Assembly (NCBI GenBank): GCA_005788235.1
Contig: SXYU01000093.1
Location: forward strand, 1 to 49,685
Source: Cytophagales bacterium
GTDB taxonomy: Bacteria; Bacteroidota; Bacteroidia; Cytophagales; Cyclobacteriaceae
DNA: 49,685 bases
Direction: 5' to 3'
In this document: positions 19,125-29,636 of the stretch, piece by piece
Position numbering within the stretch: the stretch's first letter is position 1
Layout: each line of letters opens with the position of its first letter
Notes under the pieces: model-generated
Database searches by the model: none
Told to the model about the DNA's origin: nothing
Seen by the model: the letters and a program-made list of their open reading frames with translations, nothing else
Translations under genes and position numbers: made by a program

Positions 19125-20963
19125 ATGAATGCACTTAAAATTGCCGGCGCAACATTGAATCAAACTCCCCTCGATTGGAAGGGAAATTTTGAACGTATTG
19201 TCCTTGCAATTCAAGAAGCACGCGCAGCACAGGTGGAGCTTCTTTGCTTTCCTGAGCTCACCCTCACTGGCTACGGCGCAGAAGACCTTTTTCTAAGCCC
19301 CTGGTTTGCCGACAAAGCCAAACTACAACTCGAGCAGCTGCTACCGTATTCTAAAGACATTACCCTGGCTGTCGGACTTCCCATTCGATTGGAAAGCAAG
19401 GTTTACAACACCATGGCTATCCTTGAAAATGGTATAGTAAAAGGGATTGTAGCCAAGCAATTTATGGCTATCGATGGCGTTCACTATGAATTCCGATGGT
19501 TTACCCCTTGGCCTGCTTTGCAACAAACCACTGTTGAAATCAACGGTATACAAGTCCCCTTTGGAGATTTAACGTTTCATTTGAAAGGCATTCACTATGG
19601 ATTTGAGATCTGTGAAGATGCCTGGAGAGGAGATGCTCGGCCTGGATACCAGCTTTATGAAAGAAAAGTGGATTTGATTTTCAATCCCAGCGCCTCTCAT
19701 TTTGCTATGAAGAAGACCCTGGAGCGGAAAGCACTAGTTTCCAAGAGCTCTGCGCTGTTTAACTGCTACTACTTTTATGTCAACCTCCTTGGCAACGAAG
19801 CGGGAAGAATGATTTTTGATGGGGAGATGTTATTGGCTAGGGAAGGTGAGCTACTTGGTAGAAACCAACTGCTTTCCTTCAAATCGATTCAGGTAAGCTC
19901 CTTTACCCTCGAAAATAAAATCCAGCATATTGCACCTATTCAATCGAAGGAATGGGAGTTTGTGCAAGCGGCGAGCTTGGCACTTTTTGATTACCTCCGC
20001 AAGAGTAAAGCCAATGGGTTTGTCCTTTCTCTTTCTGGAGGAGCAGATTCTTCGACCATCGCTGTGCTTGTAGCTGAAATGGTGAGAAGAGGCATCCAAG
20101 AACTTGGTGTGGATGGATTTATATCCAAACTTGGGCTACCACTCAAGGTAAGTAAGGAGGACCCAGAGAAAAGCTTGGTAAATCAGCTCCTAACCACCGC
20201 CTACCAAGGCACGAAAAACTCTTCAGAAGCCACCTATAATTCAGCCAAAGGCTTGGCAGAAAGTCTTGGTGCCACTTTTATGAGCTGGACCATCGACGAA
20301 GAAGTGCAAGGATACACCCAAAAAATCGAAGCCGCTTTGGGAAGACCACTAACATGGGAGCAAGACGATATCAGTTTACAGAATATCCAAGCACGCACGC
20401 GCTCACCCATCATCTGGCTAGTGGCCAACCTAAAAAACGCCCTACTCCTATCCACTTCCAATCGTAGTGAGGGGGATGTGGGCTATACGACCATGGATGG
20501 GGATACCAGTGGAAGTATTTCACCTATAGCAGGATTAGACAAGGATTTTGTGATTCATTGGTTGAAGTGGGCAGAGAAAAACCTAGACCGCCCAGGCCTT
20601 CGTGAAGTGAATCGGCTTACCCCTACAGCCGAACTTCAGCCACAGGAGCGAAGCCAAACGGATGAAAAGGATCTCATGCCCTATTCCCTATTGGTTGAAA
20701 TCGAACGATTGGCAATCAGAGACCGTCGTTCACCCCTGGAGGTATTTATAGCGCTGCAGAAAAAAAATGAGTTTGAAGAGGGTGAATTGAAGGAATATAT
20801 TAAAAAATTCTTCCGACTTTGGTCTCGAAATCAATGGAAAAGGGAACGATTGGCACCCTCCTTCCACTTGGATGATTTCAATGTAGACCCCAAAACCTGG
20901 TGTCGATTTCCCATCCTCTCTGGAGGTTTTGAAGAAGAACTAAATCAATTAGACCAGAACTAA
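19125..20963 (+). CDS. nadE: glutamine-dependent NAD+ synthase
   Basis: Nitrilase-like N-terminal 'LLCFPELTLTGYGAEDL', 'FEICEDAW'; synthetase P-loop 'LSLSGGADSSTIAVL'. Confidence 0.96.
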   Translation: MNALKIAGATLNQTPLDWKGNFERIVLAIQEARAAQVELLCFPELTLTGYGAEDLFLSPWFADKAKLQLEQLLPYSKDITLAVGLPIRLESKVYNTMAILENGIVKGIVAKQFMAIDGVHYEFRWFTPWPALQQTTVEINGIQVPFGDLTFHLKGIHYGFEICEDAWRGDARPGYQLYERKVDLIFNPSASHFAMKKTLERKALVSKSSALFNCYYFYVNLLGNEAGRMIFDGEMLLAREGELLGRNQLLSFKSIQVSSFTLENKIQHIAPIQSKEWEFVQAASLALFDYLRKSKANGFVLSLSGGADSSTIAVLVAEMVRRGIQELGVDGFISKLGLPLKVSKEDPEKSLVNQLLTTAYQGTKNSSEATYNSAKGLAESLGATFMSWTIDEEVQGYTQKIEAALGRPLTWEQDDISLQNIQARTRSPIIWLVANLKNALLLSTSNRSEGDVGYTTMDGDTSGSISPIAGLDKDFVIHWLKWAEKNLDRPGLREVNRLTPTAELQPQERSQTDEKDLMPYSLLVEIERLAIRDRRSPLEVFIALQKKNEFEEGELKEYIKKFFRLWSRNQWKRERLAPSFHLDDFNVDPKTWCRFPILSGGFEEELNQLDQN

Positions 20964-20965
20964 GT

Positions 20966-22066
20966 ATGCTTTCATTTCTTTTTAGCTTTATTGTTTGGGA
21001 TCCTAGCCCCACGATTTTCGAGAGCTTTGATCGCTTCAGATGGTACGGTCTACTTTTTGCCTTGGGATTTATCATCTCCCAGCAAATCATGGTTCATTTT
21101 TTTAAGAAAGAGGGAAAAAATCCGGCATTGGTAGATCAGCTCACGATATACATGGTTTTGGCTACCATCATCGGTGCACGATTGGGGCACGTTTTGTTTT
21201 ATGAGCCTGAAAAATACCTGGAAAATCCCTTAAATATCCTCAAAATTTGGGAAGGAGGACTAGCCTCCCATGGTGCTGCGATATCTATTCCAATTGCGCT
21301 CTGGCTTTACAGCAAGCGGAATCAAGGGATGCGCTACCTATGGATTGTAGATCGGATAGCAATCGTTGTAGCACTTACTGGAGTGCTGATTCGGACGGGT
21401 AATTTGATGAACTCTGAGATTGGAGGGAAAGACACCAACTCGGATACCGGAATCGTATATGCTCGCGATACAGAAGAAATCTTGAGTAAACTACGTGTAC
21501 CCATCGAATCAATAGAAGCCTACAAGCCTTTGGATCGGGATGGGGAAATTCAAGGGACGGGAATAGTACCAGTAAACTTCGATCTAATCATCTCGAAAGG
21601 CAATTACACGAAGGAGAGTTTGGAGTCTGTACTTACGCAAGACATCAAATATGCACTCACTCAGTTTAACTCCTCCAAAGAGTTTTTGGCGGAGCCACTA
21701 AATACGCCCCTCCAGCTAGAAATCAAAGAACAAGCATCCAATTACCTTGTCACAGTCAAAACTCTTGGACGAGTAAAATACCCTACTCAGGTTTTCGAAG
21801 CAGTAACCTATTTGTTAGTCTTCCTGTTGCTGCTGAGCCTGTGGAATAAATACAAATCCAAACTCCCTGACGGGCTACTTTTCGGCATATTTTTCATTCT
21901 AGTGTTTGGATCACGATTTGGGTGGGAATTTTTCAAAGAAGCTCAAGTTGACTTTGAACAATCCATGCAGTTGAATATGGGCCAACTCTTGAGTATTCCG
22001 GTGATTACTATAGGATTGATTATGGTAATTCGAGCCTTAAAAAAAGGAAGTCCAAAAATCGACTAA
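20966..22066 (+). CDS. lgt: prolipoprotein diacylglyceryl transferase (with large insertion)
   Basis: '[13 protein letters not shown]', '[12 protein letters not shown]', '[10 protein letters not shown]', '[10 protein letters not shown]', '[12 protein letters not shown]', '[12 protein letters not shown]'. Confidence 0.93.
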   Translation: MLSFLFSFIVWDPSPTIFESFDRFRWYGLLFALGFIISQQIMVHFFKKEGKNPALVDQLTIYMVLATIIGARLGHVLFYEPEKYLENPLNILKIWEGGLASHGAAISIPIALWLYSKRNQGMRYLWIVDRIAIVVALTGVLIRTGNLMNSEIGGKDTNSDTGIVYARDTEEILSKLRVPIESIEAYKPLDRDGEIQGTGIVPVNFDLIISKGNYTKESLESVLTQDIKYALTQFNSSKEFLAEPLNTPLQLEIKEQASNYLVTVKTLGRVKYPTQVFEAVTYLLVFLLLLSLWNKYKSKLPDGLLFGIFFILVFGSRFGWEFFKEAQVDFEQSMQLNMGQLLSIPVITIGLIMVIRALKKGSPKID

Positions 22067-22311
22067 GGCACTGGATCGTGGCCATGTCCTCCCCAAGGAT
22101 GGCATCTGCCGATCCGTTTGAATCCCAATAGCACTCCTTTAAGTACACCATGCTTGAGGATAGCCTCTTTCATGTATTGGCTGCAGGTAGGACTGTATCT
22201 GCAGCTTGCTGGAAAAATTGGTGAAATCACATATTGGTAGACCAGTACAGGAAATATGGCTATCTTTCGGAGGTAGGTCTTGAACATAGTGCTTCCCATT
22301 TTTTCAAACAT
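22063..22311 (-). CDS. yidD: membrane protein insertion efficiency factor YidD
   Basis: '[59 protein letters not shown]'; actual start may be the Met at 22287. Confidence 0.93.
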   Translation of the reverse strand: MFEKMGSTMFKTYLRKIAIFPVLVYQYVISPIFPASCRYSPTCSQYMKEAILKHGVLKGVLLGFKRIGRCHPWGGHGHDPVP

Positions 22312-23788
22312 GAAAGGATTAGAGCAAATTTACCGGTATAAATTTTCTTTTCGCCAGTTTTTATTTGCGGTTCGCAGCTCACTTTTATTTTGCGGGGTTT
22401 TACTTTTTTCGCTTCAAGCTCAAGGTCAGGACAGCCTTCCGATTCTAGAAACTCCAAAACAAATACGCGTCAATTCCATTTACATCATCGGGAATGAAAA
22501 AACCGAAAAGGAGATAATTCTACGTGAACTGGATTTTGTTACGAATTACCAATACGATTGGGAAACCTTCCTTGGCATCCTCAAAGCAGATCAACAAAAG
22601 ATTTTTAACCTCCGCCTATTCAACGAAGTGGAGATTACGCCACTCCGAACAGGCCCAGAAGAAGTAGAGGTTTTGATTGCAGTCAAAGAGCGCTGGTATG
22701 TACTTCCTTCCGTCATTTTTGAGTTGGCCGACCGAAACTTTGCTGAATGGTGGACCAACCAGGAGCGCGACTGGTCACGGGTAAACTATGGGATAAAAAT
22801 AAACCATTCCAATGTAGGGGGAAGAAATGAAAAATTTCGTTTCTCAGGCCAACTGGGTTTTACAAAAGGATTAGAAATAATTTACTCCAAGCCCTATATT
22901 GATAGGCAACAAAAACATGGTCTTTCCTTTCAACTCAGCTACCGAGATCAGAAAACAGTTGCCATAGGCTCAAAATACAATCGTCAACTATTTTATTCTT
23001 CGCCCCTCGAAGAAGTATTACGGAAAAATTTTGCCACAGCACTTCGCTACACATTTCGCCGCACCTTTTACAACTTTCACCTACTGACTCTCGGCCATAG
23101 CACCACCTGGGTGTCCTCAAAGGTCTTGGAACAAAATCCCAACTACTTTCTCCGGCCAGGCAACCAACTATCTTTTTCCTTTTTCCAGTATTCCTTTTTG
23201 CACGATAAGCGAGACAACATTGCTTATGCCACTAAGGGGGAAGTGCTACAGTTGACCGCAACAAAATATGGGCTCTTCTCAAGAAAAGACCTAGATGAAT
23301 TGGAAATTAATGTAACAGCCAACCGATACATTCCTTTGGGGAAAAGGTTTCACTTTGCCTCTGGATTGACAGCAAGCTGGTTTATGAGCCCTAATCAACC
23401 CTATACCTTGGTACGAGGAATTGGCTACACTCCCAATTTCATCAGAAGTTACGAACTCAATGTCATCGAAGGACAGCAGTTGGTTGTACACAAGAATAGC
23501 TTGCGTTACCAACTGATCAAAACGAGTTTTGACCTATCTCGAACCATCTATAACGATCAATTCAATACCCTTCCACTCAGTATTTATCTCAGTGGCAACT
23601 TTGACCAGGGGGCAGTGCGGGATCGCAATCGGATTCCAGAAAACTTAGCACTAACCAATCAGTATCTTTTCGGCTATGGAGTGGGTATTGACCTAGTTAC
23701 AGGATATGATGCAGTATTTCGATTGGAATACTCAATCAACAAACAGGGATTGGGCAACTTTTTCTTCAATTTCAAGGCTCCTTTTTAA
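22310..23788 (+). CDS. outer-membrane protein, BamA/TamA-like (POTRA plus surface-antigen barrel)
   Basis: Signal peptide; POTRA-like '[23 protein letters not shown]'; barrel ends 'FFFNFKAPF'; ORF track starts at 22280. Confidence 0.8.
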   Translation: MKGLEQIYRYKFSFRQFLFAVRSSLLFCGVLLFSLQAQGQDSLPILETPKQIRVNSIYIIGNEKTEKEIILRELDFVTNYQYDWETFLGILKADQQKIFNLRLFNEVEITPLRTGPEEVEVLIAVKERWYVLPSVIFELADRNFAEWWTNQERDWSRVNYGIKINHSNVGGRNEKFRFSGQLGFTKGLEIIYSKPYIDRQQKHGLSFQLSYRDQKTVAIGSKYNRQLFYSSPLEEVLRKNFATALRYTFRRTFYNFHLLTLGHSTTWVSSKVLEQNPNYFLRPGNQLSFSFFQYSFLHDKRDNIAYATKGEVLQLTATKYGLFSRKDLDELEINVTANRYIPLGKRFHFASGLTASWFMSPNQPYTLVRGIGYTPNFIRSYELNVIEGQQLVVHKNSLRYQLIKTSFDLSRTIYNDQFNTLPLSIYLSGNFDQGAVRDRNRIPENLALTNQYLFGYGVGIDLVTGYDAVFRLEYSINKQGLGNFFFNFKAPF

Positions 23789-23820
23789 GTTAAAGAAGCT
23801 TGGAGAAAATGAATCTCAAT

Positions 23821-24591
23821 CTAGAACTTCTCCTCTACGCCAAGTCCAAATAGCGCGAAATCGTACTTCACAGGATCTAGTGGGTCGAAGGATCGAAGGA
23901 CTTGGGTGAGTTCCAGGGCGGTGCCCCAATCGGTTTGCTTGCGTGTGATCAATCCTAATTTTCTCCCTACCCGATCCACATGCAAGTCACAGGGACAAAT
24001 GAGTTGGGCAGGACTAATTTGCTTCCAAATCCCAAAATCTACTCCCTGTTGATCCTGACGGACCATCCAACGCAGGTACATGTTGATCCGCTTGCAAGCC
24101 GAACGTGTAGCGGGAGAGGAAATATGCTTCTTTGTTCGTGATGGGACATCCTCCAAGCTAAAAAAATGTCTTTGAAACTGAATGAGCATGGACTCCATGC
24201 TATCTACTGCACCAGTTTGACCGATTAAAAAGGCCGCTTCCAAACTATTTTGATGCCGATAAAAACAAGATAAAAAATGAATGAAGTAAAGTGCATCGAC
24301 TTCGTTGAAGGTGCGGTGCTTAAAATCTAAAAACACTTTAAGGTCTTCTTCAGTATGATTGACTAGAAAATCATGGGGAGCATCATCCATGCGCGCGAGC
24401 AACTCCCTGCATTTATTGAGGATGGTTTTTCGTTGTCCCCAGGCCAAAATCGCTGCAAAAAATCCCGAAATTTCAATGTCTTGTTTTTTATGGAATCGAT
24501 GCGGAATTGAAATAGGGTCCAACTCAATAAAATTAGGACGATTGTAAAGTGCTACTTTTTGATCTAAAAAATCCTTGATGTGCGTGCTCAT
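23821..24591 (-). CDS. TIGR02757 family (DUF2400) protein
   Basis: 'FFAAILAWGQRKTILNKCRELLARMDDAPHDFL', 'KRINMYLRWMVR', 'LICPCDLHVDRVGRKLGLITRKQTDW'. Confidence 0.9.
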   Translation of the reverse strand: MSTHIKDFLDQKVALYNRPNFIELDPISIPHRFHKKQDIEISGFFAAILAWGQRKTILNKCRELLARMDDAPHDFLVNHTEEDLKVFLDFKHRTFNEVDALYFIHFLSCFYRHQNSLEAAFLIGQTGAVDSMESMLIQFQRHFFSLEDVPSRTKKHISSPATRSACKRINMYLRWMVRQDQQGVDFGIWKQISPAQLICPCDLHVDRVGRKLGLITRKQTDWGTALELTQVLRSFDPLDPVKYDFALFGLGVEEKF

Positions 24592-25142
24592 ACTTTTACA
24601 ACACGTTCCCCTCCCTGCGTACCATCAAACCATTTGAATACCAATTCATTGTCATTTTCTTCGGCGAGGTGCCAGTCGAAACAACTGATTTGGGTTAGAA
24701 AGCGAATGCTATCCATTTCTGGATCATAGAGGCAAATATCAAAATCTGGAAGTGCCGTTGATTCTAAGGTATTCCATTTCTCCAAAATATAACCCTTCTC
24801 AATTAAGCGCACTTTTTTTCCAAAGATATGTTCACTCAAAACCGTAGGAACACCATCTTTTCGTCTCAGCTTTACTCCTGCCGGTCCAAAAAGGATTTGT
24901 TTTTCCACTTTTGCCTCCAACAAATCATTGCAATTTGGGAGCGTTTCCCAAGCTGTTTCTACCAATACCCCACTTTTACTATCCAGCTTTAAAAGAGTCA
25001 GCAATTGGGACAACTTGGAAAATAAGAAGGTAAGCCCAATAAAAAGCAGGCCAAAACTTGCCAAGATGGGATAAGAAAGTACAAAAATTCCATTCCAAAT
25101 AAATCGGAAAAAGTGATGAAAGAAGAGCTGGATTTTTGACAT
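24588..25142 (-). CDS. hypothetical membrane-anchored protein
   Basis: 184 aa, N-terminal TM pair; 4-nt overlap with TIGR02757 gene suggests co-transcription. Confidence 0.65.
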   Translation of the reverse strand: MSKIQLFFHHFFRFIWNGIFVLSYPILASFGLLFIGLTFLFSKLSQLLTLLKLDSKSGVLVETAWETLPNCNDLLEAKVEKQILFGPAGVKLRRKDGVPTVLSEHIFGKKVRLIEKGYILEKWNTLESTALPDFDICLYDPEMDSIRFLTQISCFDWHLAEENDNELVFKWFDGTQGGERVVKV

Positions 25143-25225
25143 GCAAAATCAAAGAGAAAGCCGACTTGAATTGTAAAAGATTTACTGAAAGCAGACCAAA
25201 GACTATAGGAGCGAATCCCGTGGTA

Positions 25226-26641
25226 TTAATACAAGATTTCAACAGGAAATCGTGTATTCACTCCTTTTAATTGTTCAAATGCCGCTTTTGAAAGTTTAAT
25301 CAGCACTTTAGAGTTGTCCCCAGTCTCAGGTAAAACTCCAACCACACGAGCAAATATGGTCAGGTCATTTTCCTCATTTTTTATTCGAATCACACTGCCA
25401 ATCGGCGCGTTACGATGTAGTACCAGGTACTTTTTATTCGCTTCGGTACCAGCAATAACCTCAGCCAAACCAGACTCTTTTGTATTCGTAAATCCTCCTG
25501 AAGTGTTTGGTGCCGCAGACTCCTGCTTGGGTTCAGCAGCAGGAACAGTTACAGATAGCTCACTTTTTACTTCTTCGGCCACAACCTCAACGGCAGTAGT
25601 GGTAGTAGATGCAGTCGTAGAAGTAGTAGTGGTAGTAGATGCAACAGTAGTAACAGCTCGGCCGACTTGAAGCGTTTGACCTACTTTTATATTATTGGAA
25701 GTCAAATTGTTCCATTGAACCAATTCTTCTATGGAAGACCCATACATTTTAGCAAGTGAAAATAAAGATTCGCCAGGCTTGATAGTATGAGAAATCCAAT
25801 CTCCTGTTGCATTTATGTTCACCGTCGGGGACTTTGTGGATACAAAGACTACCTCCTTATTTTCATTGGAATTCTCATTTTTTTTAGGAGCAGCTTTGGG
25901 TTCTTCTTTAACGGCTGCTTCCGCCACTAAGGGTTCAGCTTTGGCCTCTGTACCGCTTTGCTTTGTAGGTATGGCTTTTTTAGTGATTACTTTCAAGGAT
26001 TTTCCTATTTGAAGTTTATCACTTGACAAAGAATTCCAGGATTTTAGCTCTGCTACCGAAACCTTATATTTTTTTGCAATAGTAGATAATGACTCGCCGC
26101 TTTTTACCTTGTGCGTGATTTTAACTTTTTGGATGGTGACCGCAGCTCCTGTTTTGGATGGATTAGTTCCAGACGATTCTCCAGTTGAAGCTGCTATTGT
26201 TTTATCATTTTTTGCGGGAGTTGGTAAAGGAGATGATGGAATATCCACAACGGGCAAAGAACTTGGATCAGCAGCATTTTCGGAAGTAGTATTCCGAGCA
26301 GGAGTGGTGACTTTAGCTTCAGAAGCACTAGCAGAATTTGGCGCTGAGGCATCCAAACTTCCGTCTGTTTGGACATAGGGAACTAGTAGCATTTGACCTT
26401 CCTTCAAGCCCTGTTTCAAGATTTTATTGGATTGTTGAATCTCGGACATTTGAACCTTGTATCTCCTTGAGATGGAAAACAAGGTTTCCTGATAAACAAC
26501 CTTATGAATGATAAAGGTCCTACCCTCTATTCGCTGAAAACCTATAGAATCCAATCCTTCCGTAATTACTGCAAGGGCAGCTGTCTGGAAGCTGAGAAAT
26601 AAAAAAATGCCGCAAAAAAAGAGTTTAAATCTAACAGACAT
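25226..26641 (-). CDS. LysM peptidoglycan-binding protein with three LysM modules
   Basis: Three LysM units ('IHKVVYQETLFSISRRYKVQ', 'THKVKSGESLSTIAKKYKVS', 'SHTIKPGESLFSLAKMYGSS'), low-complexity linkers, C-terminal RlpA/barrel-like 'GSVIRIKNEENDLTIFARVVGVLPETGDN'. Confidence 0.9.
   Translation of the reverse strand: MSVRFKLFFCGIFLFLSFQTAALAVITEGLDSIGFQRIEGRTFIIHKVVYQETLFSISRRYKVQMSEIQQSNKILKQGLKEGQMLLVPYVQTDGSLDASAPNSASASEAKVTTPARNTTSENAADPSSLPVVDIPSSPLPTPAKNDKTIAASTGESSGTNPSKTGAAVTIQKVKITHKVKSGESLSTIAKKYKVSVAELKSWNSLSSDKLQIGKSLKVITKKAIPTKQSGTEAKAEPLVAEAAVKEEPKAAPKKNENSNENKEVVFVSTKSPTVNINATGDWISHTIKPGESLFSLAKMYGSSIEELVQWNNLTSNNIKVGQTLQVGRAVTTVASTTTTTSTTASTTTTAVEVVAEEVKSELSVTVPAAEPKQESAAPNTSGGFTNTKESGLAEVIAGTEANKKYLVLHRNAPIGSVIRIKNEENDLTIFARVVGVLPETGDNSKVLIKLSKAAFEQLKGVNTRFPVEILY
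25595..25643. repeat. two 19-bp direct repeats (agtagtggtagtagatgca), 30-bp period
   Basis: Identical copies at 25595-25613 and 25625-25643 inside the Ser/Thr/Ala linker of the LysM protein. Confidence 0.8.
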
Positions 26642-26835
26642 AAGGGGGTAATACGAAAGGATCTGAGATAAGGCGAATAGGAACGCCTACAAAAATAACC
26701 TTCATCTCCCATTATTCAAGTTGCTAAACGGTAATTTTCCTTAAATTAGACCATTAATTTTAACCAAACATCAATTTCACTTTAGGTCCTGCTTCAAGTT
26801 AACCCATTGCTTTCAACCAAGAAAAAAAGCTTGAT

Positions 26836-28176
26836 ATGACTCGATTACTACTTATTATTTTGTTGACGATATCAACAGGCGTATTGTCTGCTCAGCAATC
26901 GCGAAAAAAGGTCTTCACCTTTGCGATTGATCAAGACATTGATCCAGGAATGAATCGTCGGGTAAAGTTGGCAATGGATCAGGCAGAAAAAATCAAAGCA
27001 GACGTGATCCTTATCCAAATGGATACCTACGGCGGAGCAGTAACGGATGCAGATGAGATTCGAACTCGAATTTTAGAATCCAAAATCCCAGTTTATGTAT
27101 TTATCAATAAGGATGCAGCTTCCGCAGGTGCATTGATTTCCATCGCATGCGATAGCATTTACATGGCTCCAGGCGCAAGTATTGGGGCTGCCACAGTGGT
27201 CAATGGCACCGATGGAACTGCTGCACCAGACAAGTACCAATCTTACATGCGCTCCATGATGCGAAGCACTGCTGAGGCTACTGGACGCAACCCAAAAATT
27301 GCAGAAGCGATGGTCGATGAGAAGTTGGTTGTGCCAGGAATTTCCGATTCTAGCTCTGTCATTACTTTTTCAGTGGCCGAAGCCATTCAAAATGGCTTTT
27401 GTGAAGGAGAGTATTCGACTACTAAAGAAATTTTAGCAGCCCAAAATTTGCAGTCGGCCGAAATCATAGCATACGAAGAGAAAACAGTAGACAGCGTCAT
27501 TTCATTCTTCTTAAGTCCAGCTGTAAGCGGTATTTTAATCCTTTTAATTATTGGAGGAATCTACTTTGAATTGCAAACTCCTGGAATAGGTTTCCCTCTA
27601 GCAGTTGCTGTAAGTGCAGCACTTTTATATTTTATTCCCTATTACTTAAATGGGTTGGCCGAAAATTGGGAGATTCTAGCTTTTGTTATTGGAATCATCC
27701 TACTAGCCGTCGAATTTTTTATAATTCCTGGCTTCGGGGTCTTTGGGGTAGCTGGAATTGTGCTGACACTTGGAGGGCTAGTGCTGGGTATGCTTCCAAA
27801 CCAAGCATTTGATTTTGACTTGGTACCCTCGTCTCAACTTTTTGGAGCTTTGCTAACCGTAATTTTGGCTGCTTTAGCTGCAGTTGGTTTGGTGTTTTGG
27901 CTCACCCCAAAAGTAAATGAATGGGGAGCATTTAAGCATTTGACCTTGGCTAGTACCCAAGAAAGTGCACAAGGATACACCGTAAGAGTCTACGATGAAG
28001 GTTTGGTCGGAAAAATTGGTTCCGTGCACACTAGACTTCGACCAAGTGGTAAGGTGGAAATTGCCGGAGAAATATACGATGCCTATTCCCGAGGCGAGTT
28101 TTTGGAACGAGGGGAGGCAATCGAAGTTATCTCCACCGAAGGAACTTCACTAAGAGTAAAAAAATTGGAGACCTAA
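26836..28176 (+). CDS. NfeD family membrane-bound serine protease (ClpP class)
   Basis: 'QMDTYGGAVTDADEIRTRI', 'DAASAGALISIACDSIYMAPGASIGAAT', C-terminal NfeD OB-like domain 'GLVGKIGSVHTRLRPSGKVEIAGEIYDAYSRGEFLERGEAIEVI'. Confidence 0.94.
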   Translation: MTRLLLIILLTISTGVLSAQQSRKKVFTFAIDQDIDPGMNRRVKLAMDQAEKIKADVILIQMDTYGGAVTDADEIRTRILESKIPVYVFINKDAASAGALISIACDSIYMAPGASIGAATVVNGTDGTAAPDKYQSYMRSMMRSTAEATGRNPKIAEAMVDEKLVVPGISDSSSVITFSVAEAIQNGFCEGEYSTTKEILAAQNLQSAEIIAYEEKTVDSVISFFLSPAVSGILILLIIGGIYFELQTPGIGFPLAVAVSAALLYFIPYYLNGLAENWEILAFVIGIILLAVEFFIIPGFGVFGVAGIVLTLGGLVLGMLPNQAFDFDLVPSSQLFGALLTVILAALAAVGLVFWLTPKVNEWGAFKHLTLASTQESAQGYTVRVYDEGLVGKIGSVHTRLRPSGKVEIAGEIYDAYSRGEFLERGEAIEVISTEGTSLRVKKLET

Positions 28177-28202
28177 GATTCAAAATTAGCTATTTTTAAC
28201 GC

Positions 28203-28586
28203 ATGAATTCCTTAGGCATACTATACCCACGCATCGGTGAATCTCCACTCCAAGAATTAACTAAAAATTTCTACTTAGAAGTTAGCAAAATCCCTGAACT
28301 AAGAAGTTTGTATCTGGAAGATTTAAAAGCTGCCGAAAGAGGTATTTATTTGTTTCTCAACCAAGTACTTGGAAGCCCTCAAACCTATTCTGAAGAAGGA
28401 GTTGACCCAAGGCTGCGGATGCGCCACATGCAATGGGAAATTGATATCAAAATGAGTGTTGATTGGATGAATGCAATGATCCAGGCGCTAGATAAAGTAC
28501 CCTTGGAACAGGAAGTTCGTGAGGAGTTTTTGAATTATTTCACGCAGGTTGCTGATTCAATGATCAACCATGACAACGTGGCGTAA
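28203..28586 (+). CDS. truncated (2/2) hemoglobin, group II-like
   Basis: 'FYLEVSKIPELRSLYLEDLKAAERGIYLFLNQVLGSPQTYSEEGVDPRLRMRHMQWEI...DWMNAMIQAL' incl. proximal-His 'RLRMRH' motif. Confidence 0.88.
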   Translation: MNSLGILYPRIGESPLQELTKNFYLEVSKIPELRSLYLEDLKAAERGIYLFLNQVLGSPQTYSEEGVDPRLRMRHMQWEIDIKMSVDWMNAMIQALDKVPLEQEVREEFLNYFTQVADSMINHDNVA

Positions 28587-29295
28587 CCGAATATATACCT
28601 ACTATGTAGCTATCGCTTTTGTCCTAACTTTCGCGATCTTATTGCCGTTATTTCTTTGCTGCATTTGGATCCCTTATTGGAATAAATATGGACGGAAAAT
28701 CAATCAATTTTGGGCAAAAGGGTTCTTTTCACTCATTTTTCTTCCCGTAAAAGTAGAAGTTAAAGGAGCTCTTAAAAAAGGAAAACCCTATATTTTCTTA
28801 GCCAATCATTTTAGCTATTTGGATGTAGCCATGATGGGTTTTGTACCTGGTGATGCTATTTTTATAGGGAAAGCTTCCATAAGAAAGGTTCCTTTCTTTG
28901 GTTACTATTTCAAAAATCTACACATCGCAGTGGACCGAGATCGTGTCAAAAGCCGCGCAGAAACCATGCGAAGAGCAGGCTTGGCTCTAGATCGAGGAAG
29001 TAGCTTAGTCTTGTTTCCAGAAGGTGGCATCTACACCCAAAATCCTCCTCATTTAGTTCCTTTTAAAAACGGAGCTTTTCGATTGGCTATGGAGAAACAA
29101 ATCTCCATTATTCCTGTAACCTTATCCTACAATCATGTAATTTTGGCAGATCAGAAGGAGTTAATTATAAAGCGAATGCCAGCCAAAATCGTACTGCATG
29201 AAGCGCTCCATCCAGCAGATTTTGTATCGGATGAATCCCTCAAGGAATGCTGTTTTAAAGTAATTCAGGAGCAATTGCTAAGAGATAATCCATGA
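28570..29295 (+). CDS. plsC: 1-acyl-sn-glycerol-3-phosphate acyltransferase
   Basis: 'FLANHFSYLDVAMM' (NHxxxxD-like) and 'VLFPEGG'. Confidence 0.92.
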   Translation: MTTWRNRIYTYYVAIAFVLTFAILLPLFLCCIWIPYWNKYGRKINQFWAKGFFSLIFLPVKVEVKGALKKGKPYIFLANHFSYLDVAMMGFVPGDAIFIGKASIRKVPFFGYYFKNLHIAVDRDRVKSRAETMRRAGLALDRGSSLVLFPEGGIYTQNPPHLVPFKNGAFRLAMEKQISIIPVTLSYNHVILADQKELIIKRMPAKIVLHEALHPADFVSDESLKECCFKVIQEQLLRDNP

Positions 29296-29347
29296 ATCCA
29301 TAGGCCTGATTTGAATCTAATTCCAAGCCACACTTTTGCCCATTCCC

Positions 29348-29635
29348 ATGAAAATTGAACAGGAATCCCTACAGAAAATCGCTCATTTGGCTCGGCTGAA
29401 TTTTGATGCCCAGGAAGCAGAAAAGATGAGCGCTGACCTTTCACAGGTACTGAATTGGGTAGAGCAGCTTCAGGAAGTAGACACGGATGGAGTGGACCCA
29501 CTCACAAATATGTCTTCTGAGGTGAATGTACTACGAACAGACGAGATTGGGGTACAACTCACTCAAGATGAGGCATTAAAAAATTCACCCCAACAGGAGA
29601 ATGGCTTTTTTACTGTTCCCAAAGTCTTGGAATAA
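29348..29635 (+). CDS. gatC: Asp-tRNA(Asn)/Glu-tRNA(Gln) amidotransferase subunit GatC
   Basis: 'IAHLARLNFDAQEAEKMSADLSQVLNWVEQLQEVDTDGVDPLTNM...NGFFTVPKVLE'. Confidence 0.93.
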   Translation: MKIEQESLQKIAHLARLNFDAQEAEKMSADLSQVLNWVEQLQEVDTDGVDPLTNMSSEVNVLRTDEIGVQLTQDEALKNSPQQENGFFTVPKVLE

Positions 29636-29636
29636 A

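Noticed and set aside
25314-25670. 118-aa plus-strand ORF with poly-Val/Ala stretch
   Set aside because: Mirror translation of the low-complexity Thr/Ala linker of the LysM protein
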